Below are positions 5,339 through 5,725 of a stretch of DNA of 5,725 bases, in pieces. The notes beneath the pieces were generated by a model. That model ran no database searches. It had not been told where the DNA came from and worked only from the letters and a program-made list of their open reading frames with translations. Origin of the DNA: Thioalkalivibrio sp. GTDB lineage: Bacteria; Pseudomonadota; Gammaproteobacteria; Ectothiorhodospirales; Ectothiorhodospiraceae. A program made the position numbers and the translations under genes. Position 1 is the stretch's first letter; every line of letters starts with the position of its first letter. The stretch lies in assembly GCA_018224485.1 (NCBI GenBank), contig JAGTVE010000016.1, positions 1-5,725 of the forward strand, in the 5' to 3' direction.

Positions 5339-5344
5339 AAGGAG
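5339..5344 (+). promoter_or_regulatory. Shine-Dalgarno of comM
   Basis: AAGGAG (5339-5344) is eight bases before ATG 5353 and favours this codon over the in-frame ATG at 5365. Confidence 0.65.
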
Positions 5345-5352
5345 CGGCAAGG

Positions 5353-5725
5353 ATGCCCATCGCCATGATCAACGCGCGTGCCGTCGACGGCATCCGCGCA
5401 CCCCTGGTCCGGATCGAGACCCATCTCGCCAACGGACTGCCCAGCTTCCAGATCGTTGGCCTGCCCGAGGCGGCGGTGCGCGAAAGCCGCGACCGGGTCC
5501 GCGCCGCGATCCAGACCAGCGGCTTCGAGTTCCCGCGGCGCCGCATCACCGTGAACCTCGCCCCGGCGGACCTCCCTAAGGACGGCGGCCGCTTTGATCT
5601 CGGCATCGCGCTGGGCATCCTCGCCGCCAGCGAACAGGTGCCGCAAACCGCGCTGCCGGGCCGCGAGTTCCTCGGTGAACTCGGGCTGGACGGCCGCCTG
5701 CGCGCGGTCGGCAGCACCCTTCCGG
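5353..5725 (+). CDS. comM: ComM/YifB-family AAA+ ATPase, 3'-truncated by the window edge
   Basis: ComM is a hexameric AAA+ helicase (YifB, magnesium-chelatase-like) that promotes branch migration while transformed DNA is integrated into the chromosome. Only the first 124 codons are present, from a family of about 500 residues. The segment is the N-terminal ChlI-type domain: ARAVDGIRAPLVRIETHLAN (8-27), GLPSFQIVGLPEAAVRESRD (28-47), and the hallmark NLAPADLPKDGGRFDLGIA (68-86). It then continues as GILAASEQ and FLGELGLDG (106-114). The Walker A, Walker B and C-terminal domains lie beyond the window, so completeness cannot be judged. The frame is open to the last base. The start ATG 5353 has a good Shine-Dalgarno at 5339-5344. 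ubiK lies upstream on the same strand, separated by 166 bases containing the G-rich hairpin. Confidence 0.95.
   Translation, partial: MPIAMINARAVDGIRAPLVRIETHLANGLPSFQIVGLPEAAVRESRDRVRAAIQTSGFEFPRRRITVNLAPADLPKDGGRFDLGIALGILAASEQVPQTALPGREFLGELGLDGRLRAVGSTLP

Noticed and set aside
4893..5717. 274-codon - strand frame across ubiK, the spacer and comM
   Set aside because: It crosses the hairpin repeat and two genes with clear motifs on the + strand; no domain is recognisable.

Overview
The window is a GC-rich stretch of bacterial chromosome carrying six core housekeeping genes and very little accessory DNA. Two features point to a gammaproteobacterium: UbiK next to ComM, and plsY, tsaD and uppP together with a pteridine reductase. 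The high GC content and the style of the dispersed repeats would fit a Chromatiales/Ectothiorhodospiraceae-like or pseudomonad-like lineage. That lineage guess is inference from gene content and composition only; no marker here fixes the genus.

Layout. At the left edge is the 3' part of plsY (+), the phospholipid-synthesis acyltransferase. It faces tsaD (-), the tRNA t6A-modification enzyme, and the gap between them holds a REP doublet (REPIN-like). Upstream of tsaD on the same strand is uppP (-), undecaprenyl-diphosphate phosphatase. Next comes a 340-base gap with a MITE-like inverted-repeat element, then a MidA/NDUFAF7-family methyltransferase gene (-). That gene is transcribed divergently, with only 23 bases between start codons, from a pteridine reductase (+) that begins at a TTG codon. 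On the right are ubiK (+), a ubiquinone-biosynthesis accessory factor, and the 5' part of comM (+), a DNA branch-migration/transformation helicase that runs off the window. The gap between those two holds a C-rich/G-rich hairpin repeat with G-quadruplex potential.

Functionally the genes are a mixed housekeeping set: membrane lipid synthesis, tRNA modification, cell-wall lipid carrier recycling, a probable respiratory-complex methyltransferase, pteridine/folate reduction, quinone synthesis and natural transformation. They do not form one pathway. MidA and UbiK both relate to the respiratory chain, but they are on different transcripts.

I found no defence system, secretion system, CRISPR array, phage gene or transposase, and no evidence for a new multi-gene system. 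The material least explained by genes is intergenic. Two separate inverted-repeat elements built from CACGGA-core units, with 10-base spacing in one and 9-base spacing in the other, lie on either side of uppP. There are also two REP-type doublets with opposite arrangements, and the G4-capable hairpin upstream of comM.
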